DNA of 64,000 bases from G020354025 sp964621455 (GCA_964621455.1 CAZULW010000003.1:41166-105165); one strand, 5' to 3'. Numbered from the stretch's first letter, positions 17,769 to 26,587 are shown. The notes: a model not told the origin generated them from the sequence alone. Translations and numbers: made by a program.

Positions 17769-19090
17769 CAGGCGGTCACCTCTTCCTGAATGGGTCCCTT
17801 TGTGACCGGCAGGCAGGCTTCAAACTCGTCACGGAATTTTTCAACAAAAGCCCTGACCGGCCAGGCTACTGCTTCCCCGAAGGGGCAGATGGTCTTGCCG
17901 AAACTCCCCCTGGAGAAGTCGATGAGACCGCCGATATTGTCGGTAATATCCAGGATCAGGTCAATATCTTCCTTTCTCCCCCGACCCCGGGTGAAGCGGT
18001 GGAGGATTTTGATCAGCCAGGTGGTGCCCTCCCGGCAGGGGGTGCACTGGCCGCACGACTCATGGGCATAAAAGCGGGCGACATTATAGCAGGCCTGCAC
18101 CATGTCGGCCGTCTCGTCCATCACGATGATCCCCGCCGAGCCCAGCATGCTCCCGGCCGCCGTCAGCGACGGGAAATCCATCTTCAGATCCTCAATCTCA
18201 TCGGCGGTGAGGAGCGGAGCGGAGCTGCCGCCGGGAATGACGGCCTTCAGCTTCCTGCCCTCCGGAGTACCGCCGGCTCGAATGAAGATAAGATTGGTGA
18301 GTTTCGTCCCCATGGGGGCTTCGTAAACCCCGGGCTTCTTCACGTGGCCGCTGAGGCAGTATAACTTGGGCCCCGGGCTGTCGGGGCTGGCGCCGATGCT
18401 GCGGAACCATTCGGCCCCGTCATTTATTATGTGGGGCAGGTTGGACAGGGTCTCCACGTTGTTAACGATGGTGGGGCAGCGCATATAGCCTTCGATGGCC
18501 GGGAAGGGCGGCTTGATCCGGGGCCAGCCGCGCTTACCTTCCAACGACTCGATGAGGGCCATCTCCTCCCCGCAGATATAGGCCCCCCCGCCCCGGTGGA
18601 CCAGGATGTCAAGGCGATAATTGCCGCCGAAAATTCCCTTACCCAATATGTTACTTGCCCGACACTCTTCCAGGGCCGCTTCCAGCAGACGGGCCTCTTT
18701 TACAAACTCCCCCCGGATATAGATGAAGGCCAGGTGGCAGTCAATGGCCTTGCTGGCGATGATCATTCCCTCAATCAGCTGATGGGGGTTGTGAGTGATG
18801 AGCAGCCGGTCCTTAAAGGTTCCCGGCTCGCCCTCATCGGCATTGCATATCAGGTACTTGGGCTGCTTGGTACCCTTGGGAATAAAACCCCATTTCACTC
18901 CCGCCGGAAAGCCCGCGCCCCCGCGACCCTGAAGGTTCGAGTCTTTCACCACCTGGATGATCTCATCGCCGCTCATATCCAGGACCACCTTGCGGGCCGC
19001 CCGGTAGCCCTCGTGGGCCAGATAGTAGACCAGAGTAGCCGAGCCGGGCTGGCCGGAATGCCTGGTCAGGATGGGCTGGTAGTCATTCAC
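17768..19090 (-). CDS. nuoF: NADH-quinone oxidoreductase subunit F, NADH/FMN site (14-subunit cluster)
   Basis: 440 residues. Binds NADH and FMN and holds cluster N3. Signatures: glycine-rich GRGGAGFPAGVKWGF, ICNADEGEPGTFKDR, YICGEEMALIESLEG for FMN and the [4Fe-4S] motif ESCGQCTPCREGT. Its presence with nuoE and nuoG makes this the NADH-oxidising enzyme of the two complex I versions. A 210-base spacer separates it from nuoE, the only large gap in this cluster. Confidence 0.97.
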   Translation of the reverse strand: MNDYQPILTRHSGQPGSATLVYYLAHEGYRAARKVVLDMSGDEIIQVVKDSNLQGRGGAGFPAGVKWGFIPKGTKQPKYLICNADEGEPGTFKDRLLITHNPHQLIEGMIIASKAIDCHLAFIYIRGEFVKEARLLEAALEECRASNILGKGIFGGNYRLDILVHRGGGAYICGEEMALIESLEGKRGWPRIKPPFPAIEGYMRCPTIVNNVETLSNLPHIINDGAEWFRSIGASPDSPGPKLYCLSGHVKKPGVYEAPMGTKLTNLIFIRAGGTPEGRKLKAVIPGGSSAPLLTADEIEDLKMDFPSLTAAGSMLGSAGIIVMDETADMVQACYNVARFYAHESCGQCTPCREGTTWLIKILHRFTRGRGRKEDIDLILDITDNIGGLIDFSRGSFGKTICPFGEAVAWPVRAFVEKFRDEFEACLPVTKGPIQEEVTA

Positions 19091-19300
19091 GACAGATCCT
19101 CACCGCTGAGGTTACAGCTTTTACCGCTGAGGCATGCCCCTCTGGGCGTAGCCCAACGGGCGAGCCTGAGCCCAGCCGAAGGGACGCAGAGACCGCTGAG
19201 ATTTTTTTTCATCAAGACCATGAACTAATCTTCTTTCTTATCCTGTCTGATTTTCTTTCTTCTCTGCGATCTCTGTGATCTCTGTGGTTAATCTCTTCTG
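19091..19300. repeat. Repeat-filled spacer between nuoE and nuoF
   Basis: No gene. Holds three copies of an ACCGCTGAG word near 19100, 19123 and 19190, a short inverted repeat around GGCGTAGCCC...GGGCGAGCC, and on the right the period-9 family (CTCTGCGATCTCTGTGATCTCTGTGG, 19263-19288). It interrupts an otherwise overlapping series of genes, so it could be a processing or partial termination region, or simply an inserted repeat. Confidence 0.6.
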
Positions 19301-19774
19301 TCATGACAGCTTGTCCAGTATCCGGTTCAGCTTCTCCGTGGTTACCTTCTCATAATAATCGTCGTTGATCTGCACAACGGGCGCCGTTCCACAGGCCCCC
19401 AGACACTCCACCTTGAGGAGAGTGAACCTCCCGTCCGGCGTGGTCTCACCCGCCTTTATCTGGTACTTGCGGGAAAGGTGGTCTACGATCTCGTCCGCCC
19501 CGGCCAGGCTGCACGAAAGGGTCTGGCACACCTGAAGCAGGTACTTCCCGCGTGGCCCGGCATGGAACATGGTATAGAAAGAGACTGTATCCATCAGGGA
19601 AGCGGGGGTGATGTCCAGCATCTGTGCCAGGGCTTCGATAGTCTCCCTGGTGAGGTAGCCCTCCTGTTCCTGGGCCAGGTGCAGGGCCGGCAAAGTAATG
19701 GACCGTTTGTCCGGATACTGACTCAGCAGAGCGCTGAAACGCTTCTTCCGGTCAGCCGTGAAGGTAAAACTCAC
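19301..19774 (-). CDS. nuoE: NADH-quinone oxidoreductase subunit E (14-subunit cluster)
   Basis: 157 residues, thioredoxin-like [2Fe-2S] (N1a) subunit. Ligand cysteines are in VCQTLSCSLAG and VECLGACGTAPVVQ. An N-terminal helical domain precedes it. Overlaps nuoD by four bases. Confidence 0.96.
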   Translation of the reverse strand: MSFTFTADRKKRFSALLSQYPDKRSITLPALHLAQEQEGYLTRETIEALAQMLDITPASLMDTVSFYTMFHAGPRGKYLLQVCQTLSCSLAGADEIVDHLSRKYQIKAGETTPDGRFTLLKVECLGACGTAPVVQINDDYYEKVTTEKLNRILDKLS

Positions 19775-20970
19775 CGGTCCAGCTCCCCGGCAATCACATT
19801 CAGGCTTCCCAGAATCGCCACCGTATCCGACACAGTCATGTTTTCCATCATTGCGGGAAACGCCGAGTAGTTGATTAATGATGGAGGACGGGTCCGCACC
19901 CGGTAGGGTTCCCGGCCGCCGTCGCTGACGAGGAAATAGCCCAGCTCCCCGTTCGGACTCTCGGTGGGGACGTAAGCCTCGCCCACCGGAGGGGTAAAAC
20001 CCTGGTTCTCCATGGTGATCATAAAATGGTGAATCAGCCCCTCAATGGAATTGAACATCTCGTCCCGGGGCGGGAGAATATACTTGGAATCGGCGTCAAC
20101 GTTAACCGGGCCGCCCGGCAGCTTCTCCAGAACCTGACGGCAGATCTTCATGCTTTCCCGTATCTCGTTGAGCCGTAAGAGGTAGCGGTCGTAAACGTCG
20201 CCGTTCTTGCCGATAATAACATCAAAGTCGAAGTCCTCGTAAGAAGAGTAAGGTTCCTTTACCCGCAGGTCGTAATCCACGCCGGATGCCCGCGCGACGG
20301 GCCCGGTCAGGCCGTACGAGATGGCATCATCGTGGCCGATGGCGCCGATATCCCTGGTCCGGTCCAACCAGATGCGGTTGTGGGTCAGCAGGCCGTCAAT
20401 TTCCTTGATGGTGGCAGGAACCCTGTCCAGCAACTCACGCGCCGCCGGTATGAAAGTATCGGGCAGGTCCCGCATGAGGCCCCCTACCCGGGTATAGCTG
20501 GTGGTGAGGCGGGCCCCGCAAGCCAGCTCAAACAGATCGTAGATCCGCTCCCGCAGGCGGAAACCGTAAAGAAAGACAGTAAAGGCCCCGATATCCACCG
20601 CCTGCATCCCGATCTGCAGCACGTGATCAGCGATGCGGGACAACTCGCACATTAATACCCGGATATACCGGGCGCGCCTGGGCACCTCAATATCCAGCAG
20701 CTTCTCCGCCGCCAGGGCGAACGCGACGTTGTTGCACATGGGCGAAAAGTAGTTCATCCGGTCGGTAACGGTAATGTACTGATTGTAGTCCAGGTGCTCG
20801 CCCAGCTTTTCAAATCCACAGTGGAGGAAGCCGATCTCCGGTGTGACCTTGGTGACCACTTCGCCATCAATCTCCATAACCACCCGGAGGGTTCCGTGGG
20901 TGGCAGGGTGGGAAGGCCCGAAGTTCAGGACCAGCTTCTCGGTGCTCAGCTCTTTGGCTTCCAGGGTCAT
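19771..20970 (-). CDS. nuoD: NADH-quinone oxidoreductase subunit D (14-subunit cluster)
   Basis: 399 residues from the ATG at 20968-20970, chosen because it overlaps the nuoC stop as ATGA; an in-frame start 24 bases earlier is open but would lie deep in nuoC. Forms the quinone-reducing site with NuoB. Conserved LNFGPSHPATHGTLR (quinone-contacting His), TDRMNYFSPM and the C-terminal GSLNVIAGELDR, descended from the [NiFe]-hydrogenase large subunit but without its metal cysteines. Confidence 0.96.
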   Translation of the reverse strand: MTLEAKELSTEKLVLNFGPSHPATHGTLRVVMEIDGEVVTKVTPEIGFLHCGFEKLGEHLDYNQYITVTDRMNYFSPMCNNVAFALAAEKLLDIEVPRRARYIRVLMCELSRIADHVLQIGMQAVDIGAFTVFLYGFRLRERIYDLFELACGARLTTSYTRVGGLMRDLPDTFIPAARELLDRVPATIKEIDGLLTHNRIWLDRTRDIGAIGHDDAISYGLTGPVARASGVDYDLRVKEPYSSYEDFDFDVIIGKNGDVYDRYLLRLNEIRESMKICRQVLEKLPGGPVNVDADSKYILPPRDEMFNSIEGLIHHFMITMENQGFTPPVGEAYVPTESPNGELGYFLVSDGGREPYRVRTRPPSLINYSAFPAMMENMTVSDTVAILGSLNVIAGELDR

Positions 20971-21506
20971 TCGACGCTCTTCGCTTCCTGCCACTTGCTG
21001 CCGATACGGCGTTTTATTACCGGGAAGTTGCTCCGTTCCCCGCGCCCCTGGAGGGGATAGTCCTTCCGCAGGGGGTGGTACCGGAAGTCATCGGGGGTCA
21101 TGATGCGCCTCAGGTTCGGATGGCCGCTGAACTCGATGCCGAACAGGTCATAGACCTCCCGCTCCTGCCAGTCAGCCGTATTCCACAGGGGGCAGACGGA
21201 CGGCAGTGAGGGATGCTCCTCATCCACCCATGCGCGGACCACGATCCGCCGGGCCTCATACTGGTTGAGGAGGTGATAGACCACCGCAAAGCGGGCCTGC
21301 CCGCCCGTCTCCAGATGATCTACCGCCGTGATATCCGCAAGAAAGTTGAAGGCGAACCTAGGGTCGGTTTTCAGCGTTCTCAGTAGATCAAGCACCTGCG
21401 CGCCGCGGATATGAATGGTCAGCATATCCCGGAAATCGGTTATCTCAAGGAAGGAATCGGGGAACTTATCCTTGAGGAAAACGGCCAGTTGATGCTTGGG
21501 CAGCAT
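20967..21506 (-). CDS. nuoC: NADH-quinone oxidoreductase subunit C (14-subunit cluster)
   Basis: 179 residues, the 30 kDa subunit. The family signature ADWQEREVYDLFGIEFSGHPNLRRIMTPDD is complete, followed by PLRKDYPL. A structural subunit of the hydrophilic arm. NuoC and NuoD are separate genes here, unlike the enterobacterial fusion. Confidence 0.96.
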   Translation of the reverse strand: MLPKHQLAVFLKDKFPDSFLEITDFRDMLTIHIRGAQVLDLLRTLKTDPRFAFNFLADITAVDHLETGGQARFAVVYHLLNQYEARRIVVRAWVDEEHPSLPSVCPLWNTADWQEREVYDLFGIEFSGHPNLRRIMTPDDFRYHPLRKDYPLQGRGERSNFPVIKRRIGSKWQEAKSVE

Positions 21507-21510
21507 AGAT

Positions 21511-22014
21511 CTAGGTAGTGGTTTCTTCCACCGGCGGCTTATAGTGGCTCAGGGAATCCCGCTCGATCAGCTTCTGAATCTTGATGAGCGCGTCGAGGAA
21601 GGCCTCAGGCCGCGGCGGGCACCCGGGAATGTATACATCCACCGGGATGAAGTTGTCGATACCCTGGATCACGCTGTAGGTATTGAACACCCCGCCGCAG
21701 GAGGCGCAGGCCCCCATGCTTATCACCCACTTGGGCTCCGGCATCTGCTCGTAGATGCGGGTCAGGACGGGCATCATCTTGATTGGAATCCGCCCCGCTA
21801 CAACGAGCAGGTCCGACTGCCGTGGTGAGAACCGGATGGCTTCGGCACCGAACCGCGCCAGGTCGTGGCGCGAGGCCATAACCGACATGAACTCAATCCC
21901 GCAGCAGGCGGTCCCGAAAGGCATGGGCCAGAGCGAATTCTTCCGTGCCCAGTTGGCAAAGGCATCGATCGTAGTGGTCAGCCAGTTTCCCTTCACGCTT
22001 CGATCTACTCCCAT
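21511..22014 (-). CDS. nuoB: NADH-quinone oxidoreductase subunit B (14-subunit cluster)
   Basis: 167 residues. Carries cluster N2, the last electron donor to quinone, on the tandem cysteines of FGTACCGIE plus Cys in SMGACASCGGVF and PGCPPRPEAF. Overlaps nuoA by 10 bases. Confidence 0.97.
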   Translation of the reverse strand: MGVDRSVKGNWLTTTIDAFANWARKNSLWPMPFGTACCGIEFMSVMASRHDLARFGAEAIRFSPRQSDLLVVAGRIPIKMMPVLTRIYEQMPEPKWVISMGACASCGGVFNTYSVIQGIDNFIPVDVYIPGCPPRPEAFLDALIKIQKLIERDSLSHYKPPVEETTT

Positions 22015-22370
22015 TCAAACACTCCTTTCCGCCAGACGTACACATAGCCGAAGAGCAGCACGGCCAGGAAGAACAACATCTCGTAGAGGATAAAGGGACT
22101 CCGTACGATGAAATCCCTGAAAACCACCGCCCAGGGATAGAGGAAGACCACCTCGATATCGAAGATGATAAACACCAGTCCCACGATGAAGTAACGAATA
22201 TTGAGGCGGGTATGAGTGGGGGCCAGCGGGTCCATGCCCGACTCATAGGGAGAGAGTTTGACCTTATCCCTTACCCGCGGTCCAACGATGTGGGTGAGCA
22301 GCAACAGCGAGACGGCAAATCCCGCCGCCAGGGCAAACACAAACAGGACAGGTAAGTAGTCGCTGATCAT
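22005..22370 (-). CDS. nuoA: NADH-quinone oxidoreductase subunit A (14-subunit cluster)
   Basis: 121 residues from the ATG at 22368-22370 (MISDYLPVLFVF), where the first of three membrane helices begins; the frame is open further upstream without homology. Conserved YESGMDPLAPTHTRLNIRYF and FIIFDIEVVFLYPWAV. It is the first gene of the 14-subunit cluster, only 22 bases after the thioesterase stop, so no separate promoter is obvious. Confidence 0.96.
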   Translation of the reverse strand: MISDYLPVLFVFALAAGFAVSLLLLTHIVGPRVRDKVKLSPYESGMDPLAPTHTRLNIRYFIVGLVFIIFDIEVVFLYPWAVVFRDFIVRSPFILYEMLFFLAVLLFGYVYVWRKGVFEWE

Positions 22371-22392
22371 GATCCAGTCGAATATAATACGG

Positions 22393-22926
22393 TCATGGCC
22401 GGGAACCCTCGGCCTTGATACGCTTGAGACGTTCCTCTCTTCTCTTCCGGGCCGCCTCATAGCGGCGCTTCTCATCCTCCGTAGTGGGCATTACCTTAGG
22501 CACCGGCGTGGGGCGCCCCTCTTCGTCCAGAGCAACGAAGGTGAGGTAGGCCGAGCTGGTGTGCCGCTTTTCCCCGGTGATGGGATGCTCAGCCTCGATC
22601 CGCACACCCACCTCCATGGAGGTGCGGTCCGCGTAGTTCACCGAGGCCATGAGGATCATGATCTCACCCACTTTCACGGGGTGGTGAAAGCTCAGATGGT
22701 CCACCGAAGCCGTCACTATCACCTTGCGACAATGGCGCATGGCCGCCATGGCCGCGCACATATCCATCAGGTGCATCACCTTCCCGCCCAGCACACTCCC
22801 CAGCATATTGGCGTCGTTGGGCAGTACCATTTCGTTCATCACCACCCGTGAATCGGAGACCGGACGCTCGGTAGGATCAGCCTTTACCGATGTGGCGGCA
22901 GGGAGAGCCATACTTACAGGCAGCAT
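22393..22926 (-). CDS. Acyl-CoA thioesterase (hotdog fold, cytosolic ACOT/YciA type)
   Basis: 177 residues. Hydrolyses acyl-CoA to free acid and CoA. Family blocks: RVVMNEMVLPNDANMLGSVLGGKVMHLMD with the catalytic Asp, ASVDHLSFHHPVKVGE and a basic charged C-terminal tail (residues ~150-177). It sits between the two complex I clusters, 13 bases after nuoN of one and 22 bases before nuoA of the other, all same strand. Family members are sometimes found near respiratory genes, but a functional link is inference. Start uncertain between residues 1 and 6. Confidence 0.9.
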   Translation of the reverse strand: MLPVSMALPAATSVKADPTERPVSDSRVVMNEMVLPNDANMLGSVLGGKVMHLMDMCAAMAAMRHCRKVIVTASVDHLSFHHPVKVGEIMILMASVNYADRTSMEVGVRIEAEHPITGEKRHTSSAYLTFVALDEEGRPTPVPKVMPTTEDEKRRYEAARKRREERLKRIKAEGSRP

Positions 22927-22939
22927 GAAACCCGGCGCA

Positions 22940-24430
22940 TCACATGCCCTGACTGAAAAATTCCAAGGAGGACTGAACCAGGTTCATCAACGGACTCCAG
23001 TACACCCCGAAGAGCAATACCGGCACTATCAACGCCAGGATGGTCCCGGCCAGCGCCGGATGGTCCGAGATCGTTTCACCGGTAGGCTCACCATCAAAGA
23101 ACATCGCCTTCATAATCCTCATATAGTAGTACAGTGACACCACCGAATTTAACACCCCCAGCACAGCCAGCCACCAGAACTGCCTGGCTTCGATCAGTAC
23201 CGAAAAGAGGTAGACTTTGCCCACGAATCCGGCGGTGGGCGGCAAGCCGGTAAGGCTGAAAAGGAAGATGCCCATGGCAACGGCCACTGCCGGCGCCTGA
23301 AAACCCAGGCCCTTCCACTCCTCGATCTCGTCGTAGCCGTACTGGTTGCGGATAAAGATGGCCACCAGGAAGGCCCCCAGGTTCATGAACAGGTAAACCG
23401 CCAGGTAGAACATGATGGCGCGGAGAGCCTGGGCGTTCAGGATGGTGGCGGCCATGAGCATGTAGCCGGCATGGGCGATGCTGGAATAGGCCAGCAGCCG
23501 CTTGACGCTGCTCTGCTGGATGGCGATGACATTGCCCACCGTCATGGTGGCGGCGGAAAAAATGGCGATCAAGGTACCAAAGGGGAGGCCTTCAACCGGC
23601 AGCCAGGCGCCCAGGTTCATGTCGGGGCTGGCGCCGAAGACGATGCCCAGTATCCGCAGCGCCAGGGCGAACCCGGCGGCCTTGGGCGCCACCGACAGGT
23701 AGGCGGTGATGGTAGTGGGCGCCCCCTGGTAGACGTCCGGCGTCCAGAAGTGGAAAGGCACCATGGCGATCTTGTAGCCGAAGCCCGTCAGGACCAGCAG
23801 CAGGGCCACCACCAGCGTGAGGTGGGCCTCTTCGGGCATACCTGACAGGGCCGCCTGGACCTCAAATACATTAGTGGAGCCGGCAATCCCGAACAGCAGG
23901 CTCAGGCCGTACAGCATTACACCCGAAGAAAGGGCCCCGTAGATGACGTATTTGAGGGAGGATTCGCTAGAGAGCCGCTCCTGTTTAAGGAAGCCCGCCA
24001 GGATGAACGAGCCAATGCTCACGATCTCGATGGACAAATAGATGATGATCAGGTCCAGGGCCGAGGCCATGAGGAACATGCCGAACACGACCACCAGGAT
24101 GAAGAGGTAATATTCATGCCTGGGATTACCATCCAATTCCTTCGTGTAGGGGGAGACAACGTAGATAATGGCGGTGGCCACCAGGAAGATCCATTTGAAG
24201 AACCGGCTGTAGGGGTCCACGGCCAGGGCTCCGTAGAAAATGGCATCAGAAGGCGTTGTCTGGATGAACAGGAACACCGCCGTGACAACTAAAGCCCCCA
24301 GGCTCAACAGCCAGACGATCCGGCTGCGGTCCCGGCCCCTGAAGAAGACGTCCACCAGGATGATCACCACCACGGAGGCTGTGAGGATCAGCTCGGGCAG
24401 GAAATAGGTCAGGCTTTGGATGTTAGGCAT
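22940..24430 (-). CDS. nuoN: NADH-quinone oxidoreductase subunit N (11-subunit cluster)
   Basis: 496 residues, about 14 membrane helices. Blocks YLSIEIVSIGSFILAGFLKQ, KIAMVPFHFWTPDVYQGAPTT and KRLLAYSSIAHAGYMLMA identify NuoN. Clearly diverged from the NuoN at 7230-8672. It is separated from nuoM by the four-helix-bundle cassette at 24453-24971. Last subunit gene of the 11-subunit cluster. Confidence 0.95.
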   Translation of the reverse strand: MPNIQSLTYFLPELILTASVVVIILVDVFFRGRDRSRIVWLLSLGALVVTAVFLFIQTTPSDAIFYGALAVDPYSRFFKWIFLVATAIIYVVSPYTKELDGNPRHEYYLFILVVVFGMFLMASALDLIIIYLSIEIVSIGSFILAGFLKQERLSSESSLKYVIYGALSSGVMLYGLSLLFGIAGSTNVFEVQAALSGMPEEAHLTLVVALLLVLTGFGYKIAMVPFHFWTPDVYQGAPTTITAYLSVAPKAAGFALALRILGIVFGASPDMNLGAWLPVEGLPFGTLIAIFSAATMTVGNVIAIQQSSVKRLLAYSSIAHAGYMLMAATILNAQALRAIMFYLAVYLFMNLGAFLVAIFIRNQYGYDEIEEWKGLGFQAPAVAVAMGIFLFSLTGLPPTAGFVGKVYLFSVLIEARQFWWLAVLGVLNSVVSLYYYMRIMKAMFFDGEPTGETISDHPALAGTILALIVPVLLFGVYWSPLMNLVQSSLEFFSQGM

Positions 24431-24452
24431 GCTTTTTTAAGGTAGCCTTCCT

Positions 24453-24479
24453 AGTGGCAGTAGCAGTTGCAGTAGCAGT
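24453..24479. repeat. Left inverted repeat of the four-helix-bundle cassette
   Basis: 27 bases built of GCAGTA/GCAGTG/GCAGTT units, beginning AGTGGCAGTAGCAG. The reverse complement of 24924-24971 matches it over the whole length with one mismatch and one single-base gap. The two arms could pair in RNA as a long stem closing the four-helix-bundle gene. Confidence 0.85.
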
Positions 24480-24486
24480 CAAGTGC

Positions 24487-24903
24487 TTACTCATTATCGA
24501 TCCCATAAATGGACAATTCATCGGAAATTTGAAAGTCCTTAGGGAGGAATCGCTCGGGATGGTTGGCCATGCCACCTAGCATTTTTCCTACTTCCTGGTA
24601 CCCATTAATTAGCGAATTATGAACATCATCGGAGATATAACCTGAATCCCTGGCAAAATCAATCCATACCAGGGTTTCGCTGGCTTCCCCATCGGCATCC
24701 GTAATTTTGGAAGTAAAGTGTTTTGTGTACCTCCGCTTGCGATATGCTTCAGCGATATTGGCGCACACCGAACGGGAAGAGCGCCTGATCTGATCGGTTA
24801 GAGCATAAGTCTCTGCTTTAGGAAATGTACGCGAAACCTGGAATATCTCCATCGCCAGCTCGTAAGCCTGCTTGTAAACCTTAAAGATCTTTAAAGCTCC
24901 CAC
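24487..24903 (-). CDS. Four-helix-bundle protein (23S rRNA intervening-sequence / S23 family)
   Basis: 138 residues from a GTG at 24901-24903. The sequence pattern (FKVYKQAYELAMEIFQVSR, YALTDQIRRSSRSVCANIAE, a Lys/Arg-rich turn, then helices 3 and 4) is the TIGR02436/S23 four-helix-bundle family, known from ORFs inside 23S rRNA intervening sequences of Leptospira and related to the Avd accessory protein of diversity-generating retroelements. Biochemical role unknown; the family binds nucleic acid in the Avd case. It is flanked by inverted GCAGTR repeats and lies between nuoM and nuoN. No reverse transcriptase or variable repeat is nearby. Confidence 0.9.
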   Translation of the reverse strand: MGALKIFKVYKQAYELAMEIFQVSRTFPKAETYALTDQIRRSSRSVCANIAEAYRKRRYTKHFTSKITDADGEASETLVWIDFARDSGYISDDVHNSLINGYQEVGKMLGGMANHPERFLPKDFQISDELSIYGIDNE

Positions 24904-24923
24904 TCATAATCCGTTTGCTCTTA

Positions 24924-24971
24924 TACTGCCACTGCCACTGCCTACTGCCACTGCTACTGCCACTGCTACTG
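24924..24971. repeat. Right inverted repeat of the four-helix-bundle cassette
   Basis: 48 bases of CTGCCA/CTGCTA units. Its reverse complement contains the left arm (24453-24479). The nuoM stop codon (TAG, 24966-24968) lies inside it, so the cassette abuts or replaced the natural end of nuoM. Confidence 0.85.
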
Positions 24972-26534
24972 AACCGCTATTTGCGAAACCATCGTCACCA
25001 GGTCGATCAGGCGATCCAGCGTGGCGGCCATGATGTCCAGGGCCGGCCGGGGGTAGACTCCCAGGAAGATGACGATCGCCGCCAGGGGCGCCATGAATCC
25101 GATCTCGCGGGCAGACATATCGCTCAGCCCGGACCATTTTTCAGCAGGCTGCCCCATAAACATGCGCTGGAAAGCCCGGAGGAAATAGGTGGCGTTCAGC
25201 AGAATACCCACCGTGCCGATGATGGTAAGGGTCCGGAAGGCGGTGAAGCCGCCGATGAAGCACAGGGCCTCGCTGATAAATGCTGACAGGGCCGGCAGTC
25301 CCAGCCCGGCGAAAAAGGCCAGGGCCACGAAGCCCGAGTAAACGGGCAGATTCGTCGCCAGGCCGCCGAAACCCGGCTGCCCCCGGAGGGCCTCATCCTC
25401 ATAATCCTTGGGATAGACGATGTAGCGGTGGTGGGCCCGGTCGTAGATGACCCCCACCAACAGGAAGAGCATGGCCGTGATGGTGCCGTGGTTGAACATC
25501 TGCAGCACGGCTCCGTTCATGCCCGCCTGGGCGCCGCCCCGGCTTGTGCTCACTACCGCCGCCATGCCCAGCAGCACCATCCCCATATGGCTGATGGATG
25601 AGTAGGCCACCATCCGCTTCAGGTCCACTTGGGCGATGGCGTTGGCCGCGCCCCAGATAATATTGATCACTCCCAGAATGGCGAGGGTATAAGCGAAGGC
25701 CACGGCCTGGTCCGGCAGCAGGGGGTAGCTGATCCGCAGCAGGCCGTAGGTCCCCATCTTCAGTAGCACGCCTGCCAGGATCACCGAGACCGCCGTGGGC
25801 GCTTCCACGTGGGCCAGGGGCAGCCAGGTGTGGAAGGGGAAGATGGGCACCTTGATGGCAAAGCCGATAAACAAGGCCACCCAGATGAGCCACTTGATAT
25901 CCGTTCCCCATAGCTGCACGTCGATCTTGGGAGCCTCCTGGATGAGGGTGATCAGGCTGAAGGTATGCGGCTCGGTATAGAAGTACAGGGCCAGCATGGA
26001 CAGCAGTATGAGTACCGACCCGAAGAGGGTGTACAGGAAAAACTTGATGGCCGCGTACTGCCGCTGGGGACCACCCCATATCCCGATGAGGAAGTACATG
26101 GGCAGCAGCATGACCTCCCAGAACATGTAGAACAGGAAGAAGTCCAGCGAAACGAAGACCCCCATCATGCCGGCGTCCAGCAACAGGAACAGGCTGAAGT
26201 AGCCCCGGGGGGCTTTGTCAATTTTCCAACTGGCGATGATGGAGATGAAGGAGAGCAGCGCCGTCAGAAAGACCATAGGCATGGAGAGACCGTCCACGCC
26301 CACGTGATAATGGATATTAAAGGACGGTATCCAGGCCGCCTTCACGGCAAACTGGATTACGTCACTGGAGCGGTCGAACGCGCCGAATAGCCAGAAAGCC
26401 AGCAGGACCTGCAGGCCGGTAAACCCCGCCGCAATCCACTTGATCTGGTCAATCCGCCCCTTCGGAACCAGCAATATTACCCCGCCTCCAAGCACTGGCA
26501 GGAATACAAGTAGGGTTAAAATGTAAGTTTCCAT
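24966..26534 (-). CDS. nuoM: NADH-quinone oxidoreductase subunit M (11-subunit cluster)
   Basis: 522 residues, about 14 membrane helices. FYMFWEVMLLPMYFLIGIWGG, FAIKVPIFPFHTWLPLAHVEAPT and KRMVAYSSISHMGMVLLG are the NuoM signatures. The last residues (VSQIAVQ) read into the right arm of the four-helix-bundle cassette, so the C-terminus may have been altered by insertion. Confidence 0.96.
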   Translation of the reverse strand: METYILTLLVFLPVLGGGVILLVPKGRIDQIKWIAAGFTGLQVLLAFWLFGAFDRSSDVIQFAVKAAWIPSFNIHYHVGVDGLSMPMVFLTALLSFISIIASWKIDKAPRGYFSLFLLLDAGMMGVFVSLDFFLFYMFWEVMLLPMYFLIGIWGGPQRQYAAIKFFLYTLFGSVLILLSMLALYFYTEPHTFSLITLIQEAPKIDVQLWGTDIKWLIWVALFIGFAIKVPIFPFHTWLPLAHVEAPTAVSVILAGVLLKMGTYGLLRISYPLLPDQAVAFAYTLAILGVINIIWGAANAIAQVDLKRMVAYSSISHMGMVLLGMAAVVSTSRGGAQAGMNGAVLQMFNHGTITAMLFLLVGVIYDRAHHRYIVYPKDYEDEALRGQPGFGGLATNLPVYSGFVALAFFAGLGLPALSAFISEALCFIGGFTAFRTLTIIGTVGILLNATYFLRAFQRMFMGQPAEKWSGLSDMSAREIGFMAPLAAIVIFLGVYPRPALDIMAATLDRLIDLVTMVSQIAVQ

Positions 26535-26587
26535 TTAATCAAGCTTTCCTATTTGATCTTCTCGGCATATATGATAACGACCCGGCA

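Noticed and set aside
24453..24971. Diversity-generating retroelement, because the four-helix-bundle protein resembles Avd
   Set aside because: No reverse transcriptase, template repeat or variable repeat is in the window, and the gene is closer in context to intervening-sequence ORFs.
24924..24971. GCAGTR repeats as plain microsatellite expansion
   Set aside because: Kept only as the alternative: the arms are inverted relative to each other, enclose one gene, and the same inverted arrangement recurs in nuoI, which slippage alone would not produce.
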